From: Anaerolineales bacterium
GTDB lineage: Bacteria > Chloroflexota > Anaerolineae > Anaerolineales > Villigracilaceae
Direction: 5' to 3'
DNA length: 64,000 nt
NCBI GenBank assembly: GCA_030583885.1
Contig: CP129480.1
Location: forward strand, 3,350,714 to 3,414,713
Positions 35,272-46,760 of the stretch are shown in pieces. How positions within the stretch are numbered: position 1 is the first letter of the stretch; each line of letters begins with the position of its first letter. Below the pieces are notes generated by a model. That model was not told the DNA's origin. It worked only from the letters and a program-made list of their open reading frames with translations, and did no database searches. The position numbers were made by a program, and so were the translations under genes.

Positions 35272-36108
35272 TTAGCGGTTCGTCTTGCTGCGACGACGCA
35301 CAATGTACTGATCGGTCTTCTTGTTGCGGCGGGTCTTTTTGCCGAGCGTGGGCTTGCCCCACGGACTCTTGGGACCGGGGAGACCGATTGGCTGGCGACC
35401 TTCACCACCACCGTGAGGATGGTCGCGCGGACTCATTGCCGTACCACGGACAGCCGGGCGGATACCCATGTGGCGTTTGCGTCCAGCCTTGCCAAGCTTG
35501 ATGTTACCGTGGTCAAGATTTCCAACTTGGCCAATCGTTGCATAGCAGACCTGATGAATGAGGCGAACTTCTCCGGACGGCATGCGCACTTGGGCAAAAT
35601 CGCCTTCCTTGGCGAGTAATTGCGCCGCACCGCCTGCTGAACGGACAAGCTGTCCGCCCTTGCCCTGCTTGACCTCGATATTATGGATCATCGTACCGAC
35701 CGGGATGTTGCTGATCGGGAGTGCATTGCCGGGACGAATTTCAGCAGTGGGACCTGACAGGATATTGTCGCCGACTTTCAGATCCAGGGGTGAAAGAATG
35801 TATCGCTTTTCGCCGTCTGCATAAAAGAGCAGGGCAAGCCGCGCGGTGCGATTCGGATCGTATTCAATCGCGGCAACCCTGGCGGGGATACCCAGCTTGT
35901 CGCGTCGGAAATCCACCAGTCGGATGAAGCGGCGTGCGCCTCCGCCACGATGACGAACGGTTACACGCCCGTGGACATTTCGTCCGCCGCGGTTCTGTTT
36001 GGGAACCAGCAGAGAACGTTCAGGCGTGCTCTTTGTGATTTCTTCAAAGCTATAACCGGTCATGCCGCGTGTGCCGGGCGTTACCGGTTTATATTTTTTA
36101 ACTGCCAT
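35272..36108 (-). CDS. rplB: 50S ribosomal protein L2
   Basis: The 278-aa product starts [20 protein letters not shown]. The C-terminal region holds [20 protein letters not shown] with the His near the peptidyl-transferase site, then [18 protein letters not shown]. It overlaps rplW by one base. Confidence 0.98.
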   Translation of the reverse strand: MAVKKYKPVTPGTRGMTGYSFEEITKSTPERSLLVPKQNRGGRNVHGRVTVRHRGGGARRFIRLVDFRRDKLGIPARVAAIEYDPNRTARLALLFYADGEKRYILSPLDLKVGDNILSGPTAEIRPGNALPISNIPVGTMIHNIEVKQGKGGQLVRSAGGAAQLLAKEGDFAQVRMPSGEVRLIHQVCYATIGQVGNLDHGNIKLGKAGRKRHMGIRPAVRGTAMSPRDHPHGGGEGRQPIGLPGPKSPWGKPTLGKKTRRNKKTDQYIVRRRSKTNR

Positions 36109-36413
36109 TACTGCACCCCTTCAAAGATCTCGAGGGGCTTGCTTCCCTCGGCCAGGGTCACAATCGCCTTTTTAAAGGCGGGGCGGCGCACCAGCATGCG
36201 GCGGGCACGTGTGCGGCGTCCGCGTTTCGCCGGCGCATTGAGAACATTTACGCGAGCCACTGTGACATCGAACAGGGTTTCCACGGCATCCTTTACCATG
36301 GTGCGGGTCGCTTCATTTGCAACCACAAAAACATACTGGCTCAGTTTGCCGGATTGATAACTGGATTTTTCAGTCACCAATGGGCGGATGAGGACATTGT
36401 ATAAATTGGTCAT
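36108..36413 (-). CDS. rplW: 50S ribosomal protein L23
   Basis: The 101-aa product has [16 protein letters not shown] and [19 protein letters not shown], ending in a tail that reaches the exit tunnel. It lies between rplD and rplB. Confidence 0.97.
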   Translation of the reverse strand: MTNLYNVLIRPLVTEKSSYQSGKLSQYVFVVANEATRTMVKDAVETLFDVTVARVNVLNAPAKRGRRTRARRMLVRRPAFKKAIVTLAEGSKPLEIFEGVQ

Positions 36414-36422
36414 GTCTCTCTC

Positions 36423-37052
36423 CTATCCGAGGTGCGCCACAAGCGCATCAATTGTCTTGAGCGGCAAGACAACCTTGTCAAAATTGAGTATGTCGCGCAC
36501 ATTCAAATAGCTCGCGAGCAATACCTTGGCACTCTCGATATTATCGGAGGAGCGCATGACAGTATCATAATTCTGGTCTTTGACAGGCATCAGCACCAAC
36601 ACGGTGGATGTGCCAACCAAATTTCCCAGGGTTTCAGCCATCAGGCGGGTCTTGGTTTCCTTGAGGTCGAGTTCGTCCACAACCACAATCGAGGCTTCCG
36701 CAGCTTTGATAGACAATGCGGAACGAAGCGCGGCTTGACGCATTTTCTTTGGCATCCGTTGTTCATAACTGCGGGGATGCGGCGTATGGATACGGCCCCC
36801 GCCGACCCACTGCGCCGCCCGTCTGGACCCTTGGCGGGCCCGGCCGGTCCCCTTTTGTTTCCACGGCTTTCGGCCTCCGCCGGCAACCTCAGAGCGGACT
36901 TTCGTTTCATGCGTACCCAAGCGGGCATTCGCCATCTGGCGGACATAGGCCTGGTGCATCAAGTCCACATTGACAGGGGCTTCGAAGACATTCGCAGGCA
37001 ATTCCACCTCGCGAACCTTCTTTCCCTTCAAATCAAGAACATCTACTTTCAT
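36423..37052 (-). CDS. rplD: 50S ribosomal protein L4
   Basis: The 209-aa product has the long tunnel-lining loop RSEVAGGGRKPWKQKGTGRARQ-type region. It also has RGSRRAAQWVGGGRIHTPHP and QAALRSALSIKA. In E. coli L4 represses the S10 operon. It follows rplC. Confidence 0.97.
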   Translation of the reverse strand: MKVDVLDLKGKKVREVELPANVFEAPVNVDLMHQAYVRQMANARLGTHETKVRSEVAGGGRKPWKQKGTGRARQGSRRAAQWVGGGRIHTPHPRSYEQRMPKKMRQAALRSALSIKAAEASIVVVDELDLKETKTRLMAETLGNLVGTSTVLVLMPVKDQNYDTVMRSSDNIESAKVLLASYLNVRDILNFDKVVLPLKTIDALVAHLG

Positions 37053-37081
37053 GGTTAATCTGGCTCCCGTTTCCTGCGCGC

Positions 37082-37714
37082 CTACTGCTTGCGCGATTCC
37101 TTGATCATGACGAGACTACCCTTGCCACCGGGAACAGCACCATTAATGGCAATCAGGTTGCGTTCCGGGTCCACCATGACGACCTTGATGTTCTGGCTGG
37201 TGACGCGGTCCATGCCCATGTGACCCGCTCCGCGCGCGCCCTTGTAAACACGGCCCGGCGTTGTGCCCGATCCGCGCGAACCTGGGGCCCGGTTACGGTC
37301 GGATGTACCGTGCGTGGCGTTCATACCGTGGAAGTGGTAGCGTTTTACAGCACCGGCAAAGCCCTTACCTTTACTGACACCGATCACATCCACGCGTTCG
37401 CCAACGGCAAACGCATCCGCGACGGTTAACTTGTCGCCGATCTTTAATCCGTGATCCTTGGCGCGGAATTCGCGCAGGAAACGCATGGGGGGAATCTCAC
37501 TGGCTTTCAAATGGCCCAACTGACCGCCAGTAAGGCGTTTGGGATTTGCTTCGCCAAAACCCAGCTGCACCGATGAATATCCTTCCTTCTCGGGCACACG
37601 AACCTGGGTAACATAACATGGCCCAGCTTCGATGAGTGTCACCGTATAGGCAACACCTTGCTCATCGAAGATCTGGGTCATGCCGATCTTCTTTCCTATT
37701 AGCCCTTTCAACAT
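37082..37714 (-). CDS. rplC: 50S ribosomal protein L3
   Basis: The 210-aa product starts at the ATG at 37712-37714 (MLKGLIGKKIGMTQIF). AAGGAG lies 10 nt upstream; a TTG two codons earlier is also in frame. It has GFAGAVKRYHFHGMNATHGT and RAPGSRGSGTTPGRVYKGAR. It follows rpsJ after a 170-bp gap, which holds a hairpin. Confidence 0.97.
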   Translation of the reverse strand: MLKGLIGKKIGMTQIFDEQGVAYTVTLIEAGPCYVTQVRVPEKEGYSSVQLGFGEANPKRLTGGQLGHLKASEIPPMRFLREFRAKDHGLKIGDKLTVADAFAVGERVDVIGVSKGKGFAGAVKRYHFHGMNATHGTSDRNRAPGSRGSGTTPGRVYKGARGAGHMGMDRVTSQNIKVVMVDPERNLIAINGAVPGGKGSLVMIKESRKQ

Positions 37715-37858
37715 GCTCAATTTTCTCCTTCAGAAGATATTGACGAGACTGCCAGCCGGGGCATCGGCCGCATCATCTCCGTGCAGCGCAGTCAGAAGAT
37801 CTGGTGCGAAGCGGTTTGTGTCGGTTCCACAACACAGACCTGCTCTTGCGCTGTCTCA

Positions 37859-37885
37859 AATAATCCGCGAAACACCGCGGTTATT
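37859..37885. repeat. Hairpin just after rpsJ
   Basis: AATAA(T)CCGCG pairs with CGCGGTTATT around an AAACAC-type loop, with a single bulge. It follows the rpsJ stop by 6 bp on the minus strand, and no T-tract follows. The rest of the 170-bp gap to rplC shows no gene. Its role is not determinable. Confidence 0.4.
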
Positions 37886-37891
37886 CACTAC

Positions 37892-38200
37892 TTAAATTTT
37901 GATCTCGATATCAACACCTGCAGGCAGGTTCAAACGCATCAACATGTCAATGGTCTTTGAGTCCGGGTCCAAAACGTCTATCAAACGGTTATGTGTGCGG
38001 ATCTCAAAATGCTCGTGAGAGTCCTTGTCAATGAATGCAGAGCGACGTATTGTAAAGCGTTCCTTCTTGCTTGGCAAGGGCACGGGACCCACAACATGGG
38101 CACCCGTACGTTCTGCAGTTTCGACAATGCGCTTTGCAGACTGGTCAAGAACACGATGATCATATGCTTTGAGGCGGATACGGATTTTTTGTTTTGCCAT
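37892..38200 (-). CDS. rpsJ: 30S ribosomal protein S10
   Basis: The 102-aa product has [19 protein letters not shown] and [20 protein letters not shown]10 is part of the 30S head and also NusE in antitermination. Two adjacent ATG codons could serve; the second (38198-38200) was preferred. It follows tuf by about 11 bp. Confidence 0.97.
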   Translation of the reverse strand: MAKQKIRIRLKAYDHRVLDQSAKRIVETAERTGAHVVGPVPLPSKKERFTIRRSAFIDKDSHEHFEIRTHNRLIDVLDPDSKTIDMLMRLNLPAGVDIEIKI

Positions 38201-38211
38201 CATATCTCACC

Positions 38212-39411
38212 TTACTCGATGATCTTGGTAACGACACCCGCACCGACGGTCAGACCGCCTTCACGGATGGCGAACTTGGAGCCCTGCTCGAGGGCCACCG
38301 GCACGATCAACTCCACCGTCAGGTTGACGTTGTCGCCCGGCATGACCATCTCCACACCTTCCGGCAGCGTGATGTCGCCCGTCACATCCATCGTACGCAC
38401 ATAGAACTGCGGTCGATACCCGCTGAAGAAGGCCTTGTGACGCCCGCCCTCCTCCTTCTTCAACACGTATACCTCCGCCAGAAACTTCTTGTGCGGGGTG
38501 ATCGATTTCGGTTTGGCCAGCACCTGGCCGCGCTCCACATCTTCCCGCTCGATGCCGCGCAGCAGCAATCCAACGTTGTCTCCCGCCATGCCTTCATCCA
38601 GCTGCTTGTGGAACATTTCCACCCCCGTGCAAACCGTGCTCTTCGTCTCGCGCAGACCGATGATCTCGATCGGCTCTCCGATCTTGATAATACCACGGTC
38701 GATACGACCCGTCACCACTGTCCCGCGTCCCTTGATCGAGAAGACATCCTCCACCGACATCATGAACGGCTTGTCCGTTTCTCGCTTCGGCTCGGGAATG
38801 TACTCGTCCACCACGCGCAGCAACTCCTTGATCGGTGCATACTCGGGGGCATTCGGGTCGGTACTCGTGCTTTCCAACGCCAGCTTCGCCGATCCGCGTA
38901 CGATCGGGGTCGTGTCGCCGGGAAAACCCTGGTTGGTCAGCAGTTCACGCAGTTCGAGTTCCACCAGCTCGAGCAGCTCGGGATCGTCCATCATGTCCAC
39001 CTTGTTGAGGAAGACCACGATCGATGGCACTTCCACCTGTCGCGCCAGCAACACGTGTTCGCGCGTCTGCGGCATCGGTCCATCCGGGGCCGCCACCACC
39101 AGAATGGCACCGTCCACCTGCGCCGCACCGGTGATCATGTTCTTGATGTAGTCGCGGTGACCCGGCATATCCACGTGCGCATAGTGGCGCTTGTCCGTCT
39201 GGTATTCCACGTGCGCAATGTTGATCGTGATCCCGCGCGCTTTTTCCTCCGGCGCATTGTCGATCTGGTCGTAGGCCTTGAAATCCGCCTGCCCGGCCAG
39301 TCCCGCCACCTTGGTGATCGCCGCCGTCAGCGTGGTCTTCCCATGGTCGATGTGCCCCATCGTCCCCACGTTCAGATGCGGTTTGCTCCTGTCAAATTTT
39401 TCCTTCGCCAT
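38212..39411 (-). CDS. tuf: Elongation factor Tu
   Basis: The 399-aa GTPase delivers aminoacyl-tRNA to the ribosome. G1 is [10 protein letters not shown] (about residues 18-27), G3 is [12 protein letters not shown] with a Met where Cys is more usual, and G4 is NKVD. Domains 2 and 3 are present ([25 protein letters not shown]). It lies between fusA and rpsJ. Confidence 0.98.
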   Translation of the reverse strand: MAKEKFDRSKPHLNVGTMGHIDHGKTTLTAAITKVAGLAGQADFKAYDQIDNAPEEKARGITINIAHVEYQTDKRHYAHVDMPGHRDYIKNMITGAAQVDGAILVVAAPDGPMPQTREHVLLARQVEVPSIVVFLNKVDMMDDPELLELVELELRELLTNQGFPGDTTPIVRGSAKLALESTSTDPNAPEYAPIKELLRVVDEYIPEPKRETDKPFMMSVEDVFSIKGRGTVVTGRIDRGIIKIGEPIEIIGLRETKSTVCTGVEMFHKQLDEGMAGDNVGLLLRGIEREDVERGQVLAKPKSITPHKKFLAEVYVLKKEEGGRHKAFFSGYRPQFYVRTMDVTGDITLPEGVEMVMPGDNVNLTVELIVPVALEQGSKFAIREGGLTVGAGVVTKIIE

Positions 39412-39442
39412 AATGAAACTCCTTGAATTATGAAAAAACCGG

Positions 39443-41515
39443 TTACGCCTTCAAAATTTCTTCCGCCACCGACTGCGCAACTGGCGCGTAGTGGTCAAAT
39501 TCCATGCTAAATACGCCGCGTCCCTGCGTGGCAGAACGGAGCTGGGTTGCATACCCGAACATCTCCGCCAAAGGCACCATGGCGCGGATCGCCTGGGCAT
39601 TACCGGGGCGAACATCCATGCCCTGGATCAAGCCGCGGCGGCTGTTGATCTGTCCCATCACATCACCAAGATATTCCTCAGGGACAACGACTTCCACTTT
39701 CATCATCGGCTCAAGCAAAATGGGGTTCCCTTTATGAACGCCTTCCTTGAAGCCCATGGATGCGGCCAGTTTGAACGCCATTTCACTCGAGTCAACTTCA
39801 TGGAAAGAACCGTCAAAAAGTGTAACTTTCAAGTCCACAACAGGATACCCTGCAAGCACACCGCCTTCAGCCGCTTCCTTGACACCTTTTTCAATCGGGG
39901 AAATATATTCCTTCGGAATGGCACCCCCAACGATCTTGTTTTCAAATACAATGCCGCTGCCGCGCTCGCCCGGATCCATGGAGAACACAACATGACCGTA
40001 CTGGCCTTTACCACCAGACTGTTTCGCGTACTTGTAGTTGACTTCCTTGACAGGCTTGGTAATCGATTCGCGATATGCCACGCGCGGGGTGCCGATATTG
40101 GCCTGCACTTTGAACTCCCGCAGGAGGCGGTCTACGATGATATCGAGGTGGAGTTCGCCCATGCCGCGAATAACGGTCTGACCGGTATTTTCATCGGAAT
40201 TAACACGGAATGTGGGGTCTTCTTCTGCAAGTTTGCGAAGAGCCTCACCCATCTTTTCCTGGTCTGCGGTACTCTTCGGCTCAATGGCAATGGAAATAAC
40301 CGGTTCAGGGAATGAAATATTCTCAAGCGCCAGTGATTTGTTATCGCAAAGGGTATCGCCTGTAAAGCTATCCTTGAAGCCAAGTACTGCGCCGATGTCG
40401 CCAGAACGAATTTCGGTTACATCCTCCCGGTGATCGGCATGCATACGGATCAAACGTCCAATGCGTTCCTTCCTGCCTTTGGTGCTGTTCTGCACCGTCT
40501 GTCCCTGACTCAATACACCGGAGTAAATACGGACATAGGCAAGACGGCCCACATAAGGATCGGTTACGATCTTAAACACAAGAGCGCTCAAGGGGGCATC
40601 ATCCTGTGTGGGAAGCTCAAATTCGTTCTCAGGATTGCCGGGTTCACTAACTTTTACGAAGGGAATGTCGGCCGGGGAGGGCAGGTAATCGATCACAGCA
40701 TCGAGAAGGACCTGCACACCCTTGTTCTTTAAGGAAGAACCGCAAAATACGGGCGCTGCCTTATTCGCGATAACTCCTTTGCGTAAAGCCGCCTTAAGCT
40801 CATCCAAGCTGATCTCCTGGGCTTCGAGGAATTTCATTGTTAACTCATCGTCGAGTTCAGCGATCTTTTCCACCATCTTCGCACGGGATTCTACCGCCTG
40901 TTGTTTCAGATCATCCGGGATTTCAACAATCTTCGGTTCCTTGCCAAGATCATCCTCCCAAATGATCGCTTTCAAGGAAAGAAGATCAACCAGGCCCTTG
41001 AAGCCGGCTTCAAAACCGATCGGGATTTGCATTGGGATCGGGTTGGCACCCAGCCTGTCGATGATCGATTCGATCGTCCGCTCGTAGGAAGCCCCGACAC
41101 GGTCCATCTTATTGACAAAACAAATGCGCGGCACGGCATACCGATCCGCCTGTCGCCAGACAGTCTCCGATTGCGGTTCCACACCCTGTACTGCATCAAA
41201 GACTACCACGCCACCGTCCAGCACGCGCAGGGAACGCTGCACCTCGGCTGTAAAATCAATATGACCGGGCGTATCAATGATGTTGATCTGATAGCCTTTC
41301 CATTCCGCTGACACAGCCGCCGAAACAATGGTGATGCCACGTTCGCGCTCCTGCACCATCCAGTCGGTCACTGTCGTACCATCGTCAACAGAACCGATGC
41401 GGTGGGTCATGCCCGTATAGAACATGATACGCTCAGTGGTTGTTGTCTTCCCAGCGTCAATGTGGGCAATGATGCCTATATTTCGGTATTTTTCCAACGG
41501 ATGAACACGCGCCAT
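39443..41515 (-). CDS. fusA: Elongation factor G
   Basis: The 690-aa translocase GTPase has G1 [15 protein letters not shown], switch [14 protein letters not shown] and G4 NKMDR. Domain IV has the tip region for the A site ([19 protein letters not shown]). The C-terminal domain carries [15 protein letters not shown]. It lies in the str operon between rpsG and tuf. Confidence 0.98.
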   Translation of the reverse strand: MARVHPLEKYRNIGIIAHIDAGKTTTTERIMFYTGMTHRIGSVDDGTTVTDWMVQERERGITIVSAAVSAEWKGYQINIIDTPGHIDFTAEVQRSLRVLDGGVVVFDAVQGVEPQSETVWRQADRYAVPRICFVNKMDRVGASYERTIESIIDRLGANPIPMQIPIGFEAGFKGLVDLLSLKAIIWEDDLGKEPKIVEIPDDLKQQAVESRAKMVEKIAELDDELTMKFLEAQEISLDELKAALRKGVIANKAAPVFCGSSLKNKGVQVLLDAVIDYLPSPADIPFVKVSEPGNPENEFELPTQDDAPLSALVFKIVTDPYVGRLAYVRIYSGVLSQGQTVQNSTKGRKERIGRLIRMHADHREDVTEIRSGDIGAVLGFKDSFTGDTLCDNKSLALENISFPEPVISIAIEPKSTADQEKMGEALRKLAEEDPTFRVNSDENTGQTVIRGMGELHLDIIVDRLLREFKVQANIGTPRVAYRESITKPVKEVNYKYAKQSGGKGQYGHVVFSMDPGERGSGIVFENKIVGGAIPKEYISPIEKGVKEAAEGGVLAGYPVVDLKVTLFDGSFHEVDSSEMAFKLAASMGFKEGVHKGNPILLEPMMKVEVVVPEEYLGDVMGQINSRRGLIQGMDVRPGNAQAIRAMVPLAEMFGYATQLRSATQGRGVFSMEFDHYAPVAQSVAEEILKA

Positions 41516-41556
41516 TCTAACTGCTTCCTGTTTCCTTAAGATGTCTCAAAAAAGAA

Positions 41557-42024
41557 TTAAACACGGTAATGGGAGAAGGCACGGTTGGCTTCCGCCATCT
41601 TGTGGGTTTCATCACGCTTGCGAATCGCTGAACCAGTATCATTAAAGGCGTCGATCAATTCGGAAGCGAGTTTGTCTGAAAATGACTTGCCGGAACGATC
41701 GCGGGCAGCGGCAAGGAGCCAGCGGATCGCGAGGGTGGTGCGGCGGTCTGTGGAGACTTCCATGGGGACCTGATAGGTTGCGCCACCCACGCGGCGCGGG
41801 CGGACCTCCATGGCGGGCCCCACATTCTTGAGTGCGCCGTCAAAGACTTCCATCGGATCTTTTTCAGTTCGTTCTTTGATCAAATCCATCGCATCATAGA
41901 TCAACCGGACAGCGGTGCTTTTCTTGCCTTTCTTAAGCACATGCTGAACCATGGTCTGAAGGTTGACGCTTTTAAAACGGATGTCGGGAAGGATTTCCCG
42001 TTTCTCTGGTTTTGCTCTTCGCAT
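41557..42024 (-). CDS. rpsG: 30S ribosomal protein S7
   Basis: The 155-aa product starts MRRAKPEKREILPDIRFKS and has LKNVGPAMEVRPRRVGGATY, then AIRWLLAAARDRSGKSF. S7 nucleates the 30S head. It lies between rpsL and fusA. Confidence 0.98.
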   Translation of the reverse strand: MRRAKPEKREILPDIRFKSVNLQTMVQHVLKKGKKSTAVRLIYDAMDLIKERTEKDPMEVFDGALKNVGPAMEVRPRRVGGATYQVPMEVSTDRRTTLAIRWLLAAARDRSGKSFSDKLASELIDAFNDTGSAIRKRDETHKMAEANRAFSHYRV

Positions 42025-42046
42025 GCTTTACTTCTCCATCTATTGA

Positions 42047-42481
42047 TTACTTCGGACGCTTCGCGCCATACTTTGAGCGTGCTTGCTTGCGATTGGCCAC
42101 GCCGGTGGTATCGAGGGAACCACGGACAATGTGGTAACGCACACCCGGCAGGTCCTTCACACGTCCACCGCGCACCAGCACAACAGAGTGTTCCTGCAAT
42201 TGATGACCTTCGCCGGGAATGTACGCAGTGACTTCAATGCCGTTGGTCAGACGCACACGTGCAATTTTACGAAGTGCCGAATTCGGCTTTTTGGGGGTCA
42301 TTGTACGGACAACGGTACAAACACCGCGTTTCTGCGGTGCACCCTTATCCTGGCGAAACCGGCGCTGTTTGAAGCTGTTCAATGTGAACTGCAGAGCCGG
42401 CGACTTGCTTTTTGCGCTCTTATTTTTGCGGCCCTTGCGGACCATTTGATTTACTGTCGGCACTTTCGCCTCCGATTTCAA
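42047..42481 (-). CDS. rpsL: 30S ribosomal protein S12
   Basis: The 144-aa product has [18 protein letters not shown] and [20 protein letters not shown] with the streptomycin-site Lys43-equivalent in the TPKKPNSA loop. [19 protein letters not shown] follows. It is the first gene of the str operon here, behind its own promoter rather than behind rpoC. Confidence 0.98.
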   Translation of the reverse strand: MKSEAKVPTVNQMVRKGRKNKSAKSKSPALQFTLNSFKQRRFRQDKGAPQKRGVCTVVRTMTPKKPNSALRKIARVRLTNGIEVTAYIPGEGHQLQEHSVVLVRGGRVKDLPGVRYHIVRGSLDTTGVANRKQARSKYGAKRPK

Positions 42482-42514
42482 ATTCTTTCAAAATTACATG
42501 TCAGTATTCGCAAG

Positions 42515-42553
42515 AAATGAGACCATCAACAACAATCCCTGATGGCCTCATTT
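42515..42553 (-). promoter_or_regulatory. Long hairpin in the rpsL leader
   Basis: AAATGAG(G)CCATC pairs with GATGG(T)CTCATTT (minus strand), a 13-bp stem with one wobble and a 13-nt loop. It falls between the promoter at 42616-42644 and the rpsL ATG. It could be a regulatory leader or a weak terminator, since only TTTC follows. Confidence 0.5.
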
Positions 42554-42615
42554 GTAGCTGCCAATCGAGTCGAGCGGGGGTAAAGCCACTCTTGCTTTAC
42601 AGGCAACGGCTAATT

Positions 42616-42644
42616 ATTCTATCATGCCGCATCTGTCAAGTCAA
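42616..42644 (-). promoter_or_regulatory. Sigma-70-type promoter for rpsL/str operon
   Basis: On the minus strand TTGACT, a 17-nt spacer and TAGAAT lie just 10 bp past the rpoB stop. The -35 (rc AGTCAA) is 42639-42644 and the -10 (rc ATTCTA) 42616-42621. Confidence 0.8.
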
Positions 42645-42653
42645 TAGAAAATA

Positions 42654-45600
42654 CTACTTCTTTCTGCCTGAACTTTCTCCCAGGCTCAACAAGCCGGTGT
42701 CGTGTTTTGGCGGATGCGTCTTCTCCTCATCCTTGCCGAACTTGACCACGTCACCGCCTTCATTGATCGCTTCGACTGCAAGCCCAAGGGATTGCAGTTC
42801 CTTCACAAGAACGCGGAACGATGCGGGAATGCTGGGCTCTTCAATCGGCTCCCCCTTCACGATCGCTTCATACGTGTTCACGCGGCCCTGGACATCATCC
42901 GATTTCACGGTGAGCATTTCCTGAAGAGTGTGCGCCGCGCCATACGCTTCGAGCGCCCACACTTCCATTTCACCAAAGCGCTGGCCGCCAAACTGTGCCT
43001 TGCCGCCGAGCGGCTGTTGAGTCACGAGGCTGTATGGACCGGTGGAACGGGCATGGACCTTATCCTCAACCAGGTGATGCAGCTTGAGGATGGTCATCAC
43101 GCCAACGGTAACAGGCTGATCATAGGGGATGCCGGTTTTTCCATCGCGCAGAAGCTGTTTTCCTAGGGTTGGCAAGGGGATGCCCTTTTCCTTGGCCAAT
43201 TCCTGGGCGGTGTCATACACCTTATCCTCGGCGACACGGCGTGTATGTCCATTGACCTCCATCCATAAACGCAGGCAGGCATGGATGGTCATAATATCCT
43301 TTTCAGGATCATGATTTGCCATGTCCTGTCCCTCAAGCAGGATTTCGTCAGGGTCGCTATGGCCTTTTTCGCGCAACCATTCACGGGCGGTGGCGCGATG
43401 CGCATATTCGGGGTCATTCAAGCTGTAAACATCGTATCGGCGTTTATCGAGCCAGTGCTCAAGATACAACCGTCGGACTTCATCATCATCTTCAATGGCC
43501 TCGGCGTCATATTCCTGTTCCTTGATCCATTCCCAGGCACGTTCCGCCGCTTCCTTCCAGGCCTGATCCATGATCCAGGCGCGGGCGAGTTCGGCTTCGA
43601 TCTGTTCTTCGGTCGCACCATCAAACACAGGCGTAATCGCACGGAAGCCCATTCGTTTTGCCGCCCAGCCAAGATGTACTTCAAGCACCTGACCGATATT
43701 CATACGGCCGGGCACGCCAAGGGGATTTAAGATAAGGTCAACCGGCGTACCGTCTTCAAGGAACGGCATGTCTTCAATGGGAACCACCTTGGACACGACG
43801 CCCTTGTTCCCATGACGTCCCGCCATCTTGTCGCCTGCAGTAATCTTGCGGCGTTGAGCCACAGACACGCGCACCATCATGTCGACGCCGGCGGAAAGGT
43901 CCGAGTTATCCTCGCGGGTAAATACCTTTACATCAACAACCTTGCCGCGCTCGCCGTGAGGCATCCGCAGCGATGTATCTTTAACGTCACGGGATTTCTC
44001 GCCAAAGATGGCACGCAACAGGCGTTCTTCCGGGGTAAGTTCTTTTTCACCCTTCGGAGTGATCTTGCCGACAAGAATATCGTTCGGCCCAACTTCCGCA
44101 CCGATGCGAATGATGCCATTCTCATCCAGATCCTTGATCGCGTCATCTCCCACATTGGGAATATCACGGGTGATTTCCTCAGGACCAAGTTTCGTGTCAC
44201 GCGCTTCCACCTCATGCTTTTCAATGTGGACTGAGGTAAAGCGATCCTCCTGAACAAGTCGTTCAGAAAGCAGGATCGCATCTTCAAAGTTCCCGCCCTC
44301 CCAAGAAAGGAAGGCAACCACCACATTTTGTCCGAGCGCAAGCTGGCCGTTCTCTGTGGATGAAGAATCAGCAATGATATCTCCAGCCTTGATCACCTGT
44401 CCCTTGACAACGGACGGACGCTGGTCGATACACGTGCTTTGATTGGACCGTTGGTATTTACGAAGTTGATAGACGCGGTTTCCGCTGCGTTTCTCTTTGA
44501 CCGTGATGCTTGATCCGGTTACCGAGACAACCTCACCGTCCACCTCGGCGACCACAACCTGGCCCGAGTCAAGTGCGGCGTGACCCTCCATCCCGGTTGA
44601 TACAAGCGGGATTTCAGGACGCACCAAAGGAACAGCCTGCGCCATCATGTTCGAACCCATGAGCGCGCGGTTGGCATCATCGTGTTCGAGGAAGGGTATC
44701 AGCGCGGCGCTGATACCGACCACCTGATGAGGAGCCACGTCCATGTAATCAATGGATTCAGCAGTGGAGAACATGAAACCCGAATGGTAGCGGCAGGAAA
44801 TGCGTTCGCGGGAAAATTCCTTATTCGCCGTCAAATAGGCATTCGCCTGGGCGATGGTGTACTTGTCTTCCGCATCCGCAGAAAGATAGACGACCTCCTC
44901 TGAGACAAAGGGAACGATGCCTATCTCTGTGTCAAATTTCGAGAGCTTCTTCAACATCTTGGAGTCGATCATGGTTCCGGATTTGAAGAGAAGCTCCTCG
45001 GATTTGGGGTCGTACACATCTTCACGCAGGGTGAGTCCTTCCAGGCGTTCGTCATCGGAAGGTAGCGACTTATAGACCTTGCGATAGGGCGTTTCGATAA
45101 AGCCGTATTCATTGACACGCGCGAAGGAAGCCAGGCGCCCAATCAGACCGATATTTGGCCCTTCAGGAGTTTCAATCGGGCAGATGCGTCCATAATGGGA
45201 ATGGTGAACGTCACGCACATCAAAGCCAGCGCGCTCACGGCGCAGGCCGCCGGGTCCCAACGCGGAAAGTGTCCGTTTGTGGCGCAATTCAGCCAGAGGG
45301 TTGGTCTGGTCCATGAATTGCGAGAGCTGGGATGAACCAAAGAACTCCCGCAAGGCAGCCACCACGGGGCGGATATTCACCAGCGTCACAGGCGAGAGCT
45401 GTTCCTGGTCTCGGATGGACATGCGTTCCTTAATAACGCGTTCCATGCGTCGGAGGCCGATGCGCAGTTTGTTCTGGATCAACTCACCCACCGTCTTGAC
45501 GCGGCGGTTGCCGAGGTGGTCAATATCGTCCGGGCGTTCAGCGCCGTTATTGATCTGAATCATGCGGCGGATCAACCGGATGATGTCATTCTTGGTGATA

Positions 45601-46553
45601 TTGCGATGAGGAATGGGAATATTCAGGTCAAGTTTTTGATTTAACTTATAGCGTCCAACGCGCTCCAGATCGTAATGCCTCTGATCGAACAACTGCTCCT
45701 CAAGGAACTGGCGGGCATTATCAAGCGTGGCGGGATCGCCGGGTCGCATCTTTTTAAAGAACTCGATCAAGGCGGCTTCGGCAATCGTGTGATTGGTTAA
45801 ATCCCAATCGGGTTCCTGTTTAATCGTGGATGCGATGAACATTCGGTCGGGATTGTTGTCCACGTCCTTCAAAATGGACAGAATCTCTTCATCCGTGCCG
45901 TGCTTGATGGGCGAATCCTTAATCCCGTCGCTCACGGCGGCAAGCGCCCGCAGGAAAACCGTAATGGGAACCGTGCGTTTGCGGTTGAACTTTAAAATGA
46001 TGTAATCGGATTTACGCGTTTCGAATTCCATCCACGCGCCGCGATCCGGTATCAATTTTGCCATCGCGAGCGGGCGGCCTGTAGCGCGGTCTGCCGGAGC
46101 TTCAAAATAAACGCCGGGGGAGCGGATTAATTGGGACACCACTACACGTTCGGTGCCATTAACGATGAACGTGCCCTTATCGGTCATCTCCGGAAAATCA
46201 CCGAGGAAGATATCCTGTTTGATCGGCTCCGGGACATCCGGCCCTGCCAGGAGAACTGAAACATATAATGGGCTGGCATAGGTAAGATCACGCTCAACAC
46301 ATTCTTCAATGTTGTGTTTGGGGTCTCCAAACCAATACTTAAGCCCCCATTGCTGGGACTCGGGTCCACGGCTCGGGAAAAATAACTTCATCCCCTTGTT
46401 ATACGACTCAATGGGTGAAATCTCGTGGAAGAGGTCCCCCAAGCCTTCCTTCTTGAGCCGTTCAAATGAATCAAGTTGTACTTCTATCAAATTGGGCAGA
46501 TCGAGTTTTACCGGGATACGCGCGTAACTTTTTTGGGGCGAAGAAGATGCCAT
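42654..46553 (-). CDS. rpoB: RNA polymerase subunit beta
   Basis: The 1299-aa product forms the catalytic core with beta'. The rifampicin-site region is [17 protein letters not shown]...[14 protein letters not shown], with the residues seen in sensitive polymerases (Q, D, H and S at the main positions). [20 protein letters not shown] and [20 protein letters not shown] are also conserved. Length is normal. The ATG at 46551-46553 has AGGAGAGA upstream. Unlike most bacteria, rpoC is not immediately downstream and rplJ/rplL are not upstream, so it is a single gene with its own promoter. Confidence 0.98.
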   Translation of the reverse strand: MASSSPQKSYARIPVKLDLPNLIEVQLDSFERLKKEGLGDLFHEISPIESYNKGMKLFFPSRGPESQQWGLKYWFGDPKHNIEECVERDLTYASPLYVSVLLAGPDVPEPIKQDIFLGDFPEMTDKGTFIVNGTERVVVSQLIRSPGVYFEAPADRATGRPLAMAKLIPDRGAWMEFETRKSDYIILKFNRKRTVPITVFLRALAAVSDGIKDSPIKHGTDEEILSILKDVDNNPDRMFIASTIKQEPDWDLTNHTIAEAALIEFFKKMRPGDPATLDNARQFLEEQLFDQRHYDLERVGRYKLNQKLDLNIPIPHRNITKNDIIRLIRRMIQINNGAERPDDIDHLGNRRVKTVGELIQNKLRIGLRRMERVIKERMSIRDQEQLSPVTLVNIRPVVAALREFFGSSQLSQFMDQTNPLAELRHKRTLSALGPGGLRRERAGFDVRDVHHSHYGRICPIETPEGPNIGLIGRLASFARVNEYGFIETPYRKVYKSLPSDDERLEGLTLREDVYDPKSEELLFKSGTMIDSKMLKKLSKFDTEIGIVPFVSEEVVYLSADAEDKYTIAQANAYLTANKEFSRERISCRYHSGFMFSTAESIDYMDVAPHQVVGISAALIPFLEHDDANRALMGSNMMAQAVPLVRPEIPLVSTGMEGHAALDSGQVVVAEVDGEVVSVTGSSITVKEKRSGNRVYQLRKYQRSNQSTCIDQRPSVVKGQVIKAGDIIADSSSTENGQLALGQNVVVAFLSWEGGNFEDAILLSERLVQEDRFTSVHIEKHEVEARDTKLGPEEITRDIPNVGDDAIKDLDENGIIRIGAEVGPNDILVGKITPKGEKELTPEERLLRAIFGEKSRDVKDTSLRMPHGERGKVVDVKVFTREDNSDLSAGVDMMVRVSVAQRRKITAGDKMAGRHGNKGVVSKVVPIEDMPFLEDGTPVDLILNPLGVPGRMNIGQVLEVHLGWAAKRMGFRAITPVFDGATEEQIEAELARAWIMDQAWKEAAERAWEWIKEQEYDAEAIEDDDEVRRLYLEHWLDKRRYDVYSLNDPEYAHRATAREWLREKGHSDPDEILLEGQDMANHDPEKDIMTIHACLRLWMEVNGHTRRVAEDKVYDTAQELAKEKGIPLPTLGKQLLRDGKTGIPYDQPVTVGVMTILKLHHLVEDKVHARSTGPYSLVTQQPLGGKAQFGGQRFGEMEVWALEAYGAAHTLQEMLTVKSDDVQGRVNTYEAIVKGEPIEEPSIPASFRVLVKELQSLGLAVEAINEGGDVVKFGKDEEKTHPPKHDTGLLSLGESSGRKK

Positions 46554-46623
46554 TCTTCTCTCCTGACTTTATTTTGGCTGGCTGATAAAAAGGTTTAACT
46601 GCCCCTTTGGACAGCGACCTGAG

Positions 46624-46652
46624 ATTATATCGAAATGAATACAAAAAGTCAA
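46624..46652 (-). promoter_or_regulatory. Sigma-70-type promoter for rpoB
   Basis: On the minus strand TTGACT, a 17-nt spacer and TATAAT lie about 70 bp upstream of the rpoB ATG. The -10 (rc ATTATA) is 46624-46629 and the -35 (rc AGTCAA) 46647-46652. Confidence 0.85.
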
Positions 46653-46701
46653 GAAGCAGAGTGAGGGGTGATATGAAAACAGCGATTGCCCGGTGCTTTT
46701 C

Positions 46702-46730
46702 TTGACAATCCATATAAGTGCGTGTAAAAT
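46702..46730 (+). promoter_or_regulatory. Promoter of the tRNA operon
   Basis: TTGACA (46702-46707), 17-nt spacer, TAAAAT (46725-46730), about 30 bp before tRNA-Phe. It is divergent from the rpoB promoter. Confidence 0.85.
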
Positions 46731-46760
46731 CACCGACGCTCAACAATAAAATATACGTTG

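Noticed and set aside
38194..39426. 410-codon plus-strand frame
   Set aside because: It is antisense to tuf, and such mirror frames are common in strongly codon-biased genes.
42654..46553. Rifampicin-resistance substitution in rpoB
   Set aside because: The cluster residues visible in the [13 protein letters not shown] and HKRTLSALG segments match sensitive forms at the main positions.
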